NCBI GenBank assembly: GCA_964607755.1
Contig: CAZSMC010000057.1
Location: 1 to 28,515 of the forward strand
Direction of reading: 5' to 3'
Length of the DNA stretch: 28,515 nt
Origin: CAZSMC01 sp964607755
Lineage (GTDB): Bacteria; Zhuqueibacterota; Zhuqueibacteria; Residuimicrobiales; Krinioviventaceae
Part shown: positions 25,752 to 28,515 of the stretch, piece after piece
How the letters are laid out: each line of letters starts with the position of its first letter
How positions within the stretch are numbered: position 1 is the first letter of the stretch
Program-made: the position numbers and the translations under genes
The notes under the pieces: model-generated
What the model was told of the DNA's origin: nothing
Database searches by the model: none
The model's input: only the letters and a program-made list of their open reading frames with translations

Positions 25752-25780
25752 AATATATAAAACAACTCTACTAAAATCAA
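25752..25780 (-). promoter_or_regulatory. Predicted sigma-70-type promoter for rpsU-yqeY
   Basis: On the minus strand TTGATT (25780-25775), a 17-base spacer and TATATT (25757-25752). Transcription would start near 25745, about 30 bases before the rpsU start. Confidence 0.58.
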
Positions 25781-25962
25781 GTCTTTTAACGATTTTATGA
25801 TGCAGCCAAGCCGTTTAAACGGTGAACTTTGTTTTGCAGAAAAACTGTTTAATTTCCTTCTGCAGTTAACAGTAAATCAGATATTTTGGTTCCGATGAAA
25901 CTGGCACTCGTCAATCTTGCAAAAAAGCCCTGGATATTTCGACAATGCAACTGCTTACATTC

Positions 25963-26304
25963 CTATCCCGGAGGCCACTGTAACTGGCGTCCGCCAAGCA
26001 AATGCATGTGAATGTGAAAGACAGCCTGACCCGCATTTTTGTTGCAATTCATAACCAGGCGATAACCTTCATCAGCAATGCCTTCTTTTTTTGCCAGCTT
26101 TTTAGCCGTTAATGTCATTTTCGCGATAATGTCTGCATTTTCTTCTGTCAAATCATTGACTGTGGCAATGTGCTCTTTGGGAATAATCAAAACATGCGTG
26201 GGCGCTTGCGGCGAAATATCGCGAAAAGCTGTCACGTCATCATCTTCATAAATAATATCAGATGAGATTTTGTGAGCGGCAATGTCGCAAAATAAACAAG
26301 ACAT
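25963..26304 (-). CDS. HIT family nucleotide-binding hydrolase (HinT-like)
   Basis: HinT-type enzymes hydrolyse nucleoside phosphoramidates and related adenylates. At 113 aa it has the usual length. A Cys pair (C-L-F-C, 3-6) opens it and the signature H-I-H-M-H-L-L-G-G-R at 97-106 closes the active site, with His 99 and His 101. AGGAGG precedes the ATG at good spacing. It lies 61 bases after rsmE; a 7-bp inverted repeat between them (26345-26361) lacks a T run and is not a convincing terminator. Confidence 0.94.
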   Translation of the reverse strand: MSCLFCDIAAHKISSDIIYEDDDVTAFRDISPQAPTHVLIIPKEHIATVNDLTEENADIIAKMTLTAKKLAKKEGIADEGYRLVMNCNKNAGQAVFHIHMHLLGGRQLQWPPG

Positions 26305-26365
26305 GAGCGTTCCTCCTGTTCCAAGTTAGAATAATTATGTTATGTTCCCGGCAACCGGGAAAGAT

Positions 26366-27088
26366 TTATAGTTCTCCGAACATCAAGAGCAACTTGACGG
26401 CTCCGACGATGCCGGCTGTTTCACTGCGCAACCGGCGTTGGCCTAATTGAAGCGGAAAGACATTGTTCGATAATGCGATATTAACTTCATCTTCTGTGAA
26501 ACCGCCCTCAGGACCAATGAATAAAGTACAGGATTTAACTGACAGTGATTCCGGTACTTTGCTCGCAGAGAAATGTTCGTGCGCAATAAAACTCACTTTT
26601 GAATTCACTTGTTCTACATAGCGCTCGAATGGTACAGGCGGCAAGATCTCCGGGCAACACGAACGTCCGCACTGCTTCATCGCCGCCAAAGCTTTTTTAC
26701 GCCACCGGTCAATTCGCGATGACGGGTCCGCAATGCTGCGTTGAGTGATGACCGGCTGGAACCTGCTGATACCAATTTCTGTGCCCTTTTCAATCACGAT
26801 GTCAAAGTGGCTTCCCTTTGGAACGGCCTGAGCCAGAGTGAGATGAATTGACGGCTCGCCAGGATTTTTGCTATGATTAGCCAAAGAGACTTTGGCCTCG
26901 TCTTTGGATATGGAAACAATCGTTCCGCTATAGGCATTGCCCTGGCCGTCCACCGCTTCTATGACGTCGCCTGCGGATTTGCGTAATGCGCGTATCGCGT
27001 GCCGGAGTTCGTCTTTGACTAGAATAAAATGATCATCAAAAACATGTTCCGGTTGAACATAGAATTGTTGCACATCCGCGCGATTCAA
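26366..27088 (-). CDS. rsmE: 16S rRNA (uracil(1498)-N3)-methyltransferase RsmE
   Basis: RsmE methylates U1498 of 16S rRNA with S-adenosylmethionine. At 240 aa it has the usual length. An N-terminal PUA-like domain (about 1-75) is followed by the SPOUT knot: L-A-Q-A-V-P-K-G-S near 83-91, E-K-G-T-E-I-G near 98-104, F-I-G-P-E-G-G-F near 195-202, and L-G-Q-R-R-L-R-S-E-T-A near 218-228. The ATG overlaps the last four bases of the Omp85-family gene (ATGA), so translation is coupled. Confidence 0.94.
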   Translation of the reverse strand: MNRADVQQFYVQPEHVFDDHFILVKDELRHAIRALRKSAGDVIEAVDGQGNAYSGTIVSISKDEAKVSLANHSKNPGEPSIHLTLAQAVPKGSHFDIVIEKGTEIGISRFQPVITQRSIADPSSRIDRWRKKALAAMKQCGRSCCPEILPPVPFERYVEQVNSKVSFIAHEHFSASKVPESLSVKSCTLFIGPEGGFTEDEVNIALSNNVFPLQLGQRRLRSETAGIVGAVKLLLMFGEL

Positions 27089-28392
27089 AACGACACTCCA
27101 AGATCAAACAGCAATTGACCGTCTCCTTGCGGGTTAAAAGCATATTCAACGCGAAAGACGTCAATGTACGGAACTCTGAAATTCAGTCCGGTTCCGAAAC
27201 CCTCAAGAGTGTGGCCGTTAGAAAGTGATTCGGATTGATACCACACATTGCCAATGTCATAAAACAGCGTGAAATCAACTCCAAAAGGCAAATCACGGGA
27301 GTAATGGCCAAACCACTCGAGATTTTCTTCAATATCCATGTAACGAACCGGAACAACCGGAACGCGCAGCTCAGCGCTTGCCAGGGCGCGGTTCTCACCC
27401 TGTCGCTGTTCGTAAAACTGGCCGCGTATGCGTTCAGTGTATCCCAGATAGGTTTGAGCAAAGACTGGCAGCTTGCCATTGCTAAGCATCGCGGCTGTGC
27501 GTAATGCAAGAGACACCTCACCGAAAAGATGCTGGTAATAACGGATTTCGCCACCGTATTTTTTATAGTCAATTTGATTTTTCCATTTTGCCTGGGAAGC
27601 AAATACAGAAATATAACTTCCGGAACGCGGATATTGAACAAGGTCGCGGGTGTCCAGAGTAAAACCCAATCCCCAGGATGGAATGTGTTGACCATCTGCG
27701 CCGGCCGGTAAAAGGTGCTGGTATTTTTGTGGAAAGGTAAGAAAATTAAAACCAAACATTGCATACGTGTAAATATGATAACCCCAGCGTTTACCGATCG
27801 ACAAGTCAATGCCGCGATAGCTCTCATCAAAGCGATCATAGTCAAGATTCTGGCTGAGGAATTTCATGTTGTAAATTTCGATGTGAGAGTTGAGTTTCAA
27901 GTCGCCGCCAAACCACGGATTGGTGTACTCGATGTTAAAACCCGGATTAAAACCGAGCCAGCCCGCAGCCAGCAGCTCGTTGTCAAGTCCGCGAATATTA
28001 TTGTGCAGCAACCCAAGTCCGTAAGACCATTTTTTCCATGATTTTTCATTCCGGTATAAAATCGGGATGGGAAAAAGATACCAGCGTTCGCTGACTGTAA
28101 TCAGGAGGACCACGTCATCGCCAGCCTTGAGGGCATCAATGCGCACCCGCGAAAATAATCCCAGACTCTCGATCCGTTTCATGTCTTTATCAACCCGGTC
28201 CGGCTGGTAAGGATCGCCTGTTTTTGTTTTCATTTCGCGCAAGATGACTCTGTCCCTGGTCTTGTCGTTGCCAACAATAACTATTTTTTGCACAGAACGT
28301 CCCTGGAGAGATTGGTCCCAAGAAAATAAAACAGTGGTTGAAACAAGTAAGGTGAGTAACAAGAAAATAATAAATTTCGGTTTTTGAATCAT
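27085..28392 (-). CDS. Omp85/BamA-superfamily outer-membrane protein with one visible POTRA domain
   Basis: This 435-residue protein has a signal peptide (about 1-26, ending V-L-F-S-W), one POTRA-type repeat (about 32-105, with V-Q-K-I-V-I-V-G-N-D-K-T-R-D-R-V-I-L-R-E-M and L-G-L-F-S-R-V-R-I) and a 16-strand-type barrel to the end, closing with the aromatic Q-L-L-F-D-L-G-V-S-F. BamA itself has about five POTRA domains, so this is a short relative, perhaps a two-partner secretion or lipid-transport type, rather than the main insertase. No clear Shine-Dalgarno precedes the ATG. It is the first gene of the set with rsmE. Confidence 0.82.
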   Translation of the reverse strand: MIQKPKFIIFLLLTLLVSTTVLFSWDQSLQGRSVQKIVIVGNDKTRDRVILREMKTKTGDPYQPDRVDKDMKRIESLGLFSRVRIDALKAGDDVVLLITVSERWYLFPIPILYRNEKSWKKWSYGLGLLHNNIRGLDNELLAAGWLGFNPGFNIEYTNPWFGGDLKLNSHIEIYNMKFLSQNLDYDRFDESYRGIDLSIGKRWGYHIYTYAMFGFNFLTFPQKYQHLLPAGADGQHIPSWGLGFTLDTRDLVQYPRSGSYISVFASQAKWKNQIDYKKYGGEIRYYQHLFGEVSLALRTAAMLSNGKLPVFAQTYLGYTERIRGQFYEQRQGENRALASAELRVPVVPVRYMDIEENLEWFGHYSRDLPFGVDFTLFYDIGNVWYQSESLSNGHTLEGFGTGLNFRVPYIDVFRVEYAFNPQGDGQLLFDLGVSF

Positions 28393-28414
28393 GAAAAATA
28401 TTCAGATGTATTTG

Positions 28415-28444
28415 TAATTAATGATAAAATGGCTCTATGTTCAA
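28415..28444 (-). promoter_or_regulatory. Possible promoter for the Omp85-family gene
   Basis: On the minus strand TTGAAC (28444-28439) is followed after 17 or 18 bases by TTAATT or TAATTA near 28421-28415. Both hexamers depart from consensus, so this is tentative. Confidence 0.3.
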
Positions 28445-28515
28445 TGTCATGACTTCAGCAGTGCAATGATCAGGATGCACCAGAGTTAAATTTAGGACTA
28501 AATTAAGAATATTTT

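Noticed and set aside
25724..25962. Small RNA or tRNA between rpsU and the HIT gene
   Set aside because: No cloverleaf or other stable structure was visible; only the rpsU promoter is supported.
26345..26361. Inverted repeat TTCCCGG-CAA-CCGGGAA as the rsmE terminator
   Set aside because: The loop is very small and no T run follows on the minus strand.

Overview
The window looks like chromosomal DNA from a Gram-negative bacterium of the FCB superphylum. Two intact proteins and one orphan fragment carry C-terminal sorting modules of the 'NPFN ... SGIYF.R' type used by type IX secretion. An Omp85-type barrel protein and a short RpoD-like sigma factor with no region 1.1 also fit. The PNPFN-type modules, together with several TTGACA-N17-TAnnTT promoters rather than the Bacteroidota TAnnTTTG type, suggest a lineage such as Calditrichota, KSB1 or Ignavibacteria more than a classical Bacteroidota. 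That placement is inference.

Region 1 (1-5883, plus strand) is a compact glycan-degradation cassette: a sulfatase cut by the window edge, a GH97 enzyme, a GH29 alpha-L-fucosidase-like enzyme and a LacI-type repressor, all with short gaps. Together they suggest uptake-linked breakdown of a sulfated, fucose- or glucose-containing glycan. Region 2 (5884-10260) holds an orphan secretion-sorting module with no passenger. It then has a promoter-led group of a DUF362 protein with both membrane segments and a sorting module, a secreted CBM9-like protein with a sorting module, and a small ICMT-type methyltransferase. Region 3 (10330-14109) holds a GH3 beta-glycosidase with a PA14 insert and a PLP-dependent threonine aldolase.

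Region 4 (14110-18963) has the primary-type sigma factor with its promoter, long leader and strong terminator; a secreted ThuA-like protein; a GH130 mannoside phosphorylase/hydrolase preceded by a fragment of a GH130-associated protein family; and a membrane-anchored M23 peptidase with its own strong promoter and terminator. Region 5 (19028-21598, minus strand) holds a YdjM-like membrane protein, an unknown two-TM small-domain protein and an inositol-monophosphatase family enzyme in overlapping order. Next to them is an AT-rich, frameshifted and apparently C-terminally truncated secreted Fn3 protein.

Region 6 (21905-28392, minus strand) is a housekeeping block: mutS2 and cvpA, then yqeY and rpsU with a good promoter and a strong hairpin terminator, then a HIT hydrolase, rsmE and an Omp85-family protein with one visible POTRA domain. 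I found no tRNA, rRNA, CRISPR array, insertion sequence or phage gene. I did not find a clearly new system. The most unusual items are the decayed accessory fragments, the reuse of nearly identical sorting-module codons, and the DUF362 protein that combines an N-terminal membrane anchor with a type IX sorting tail.
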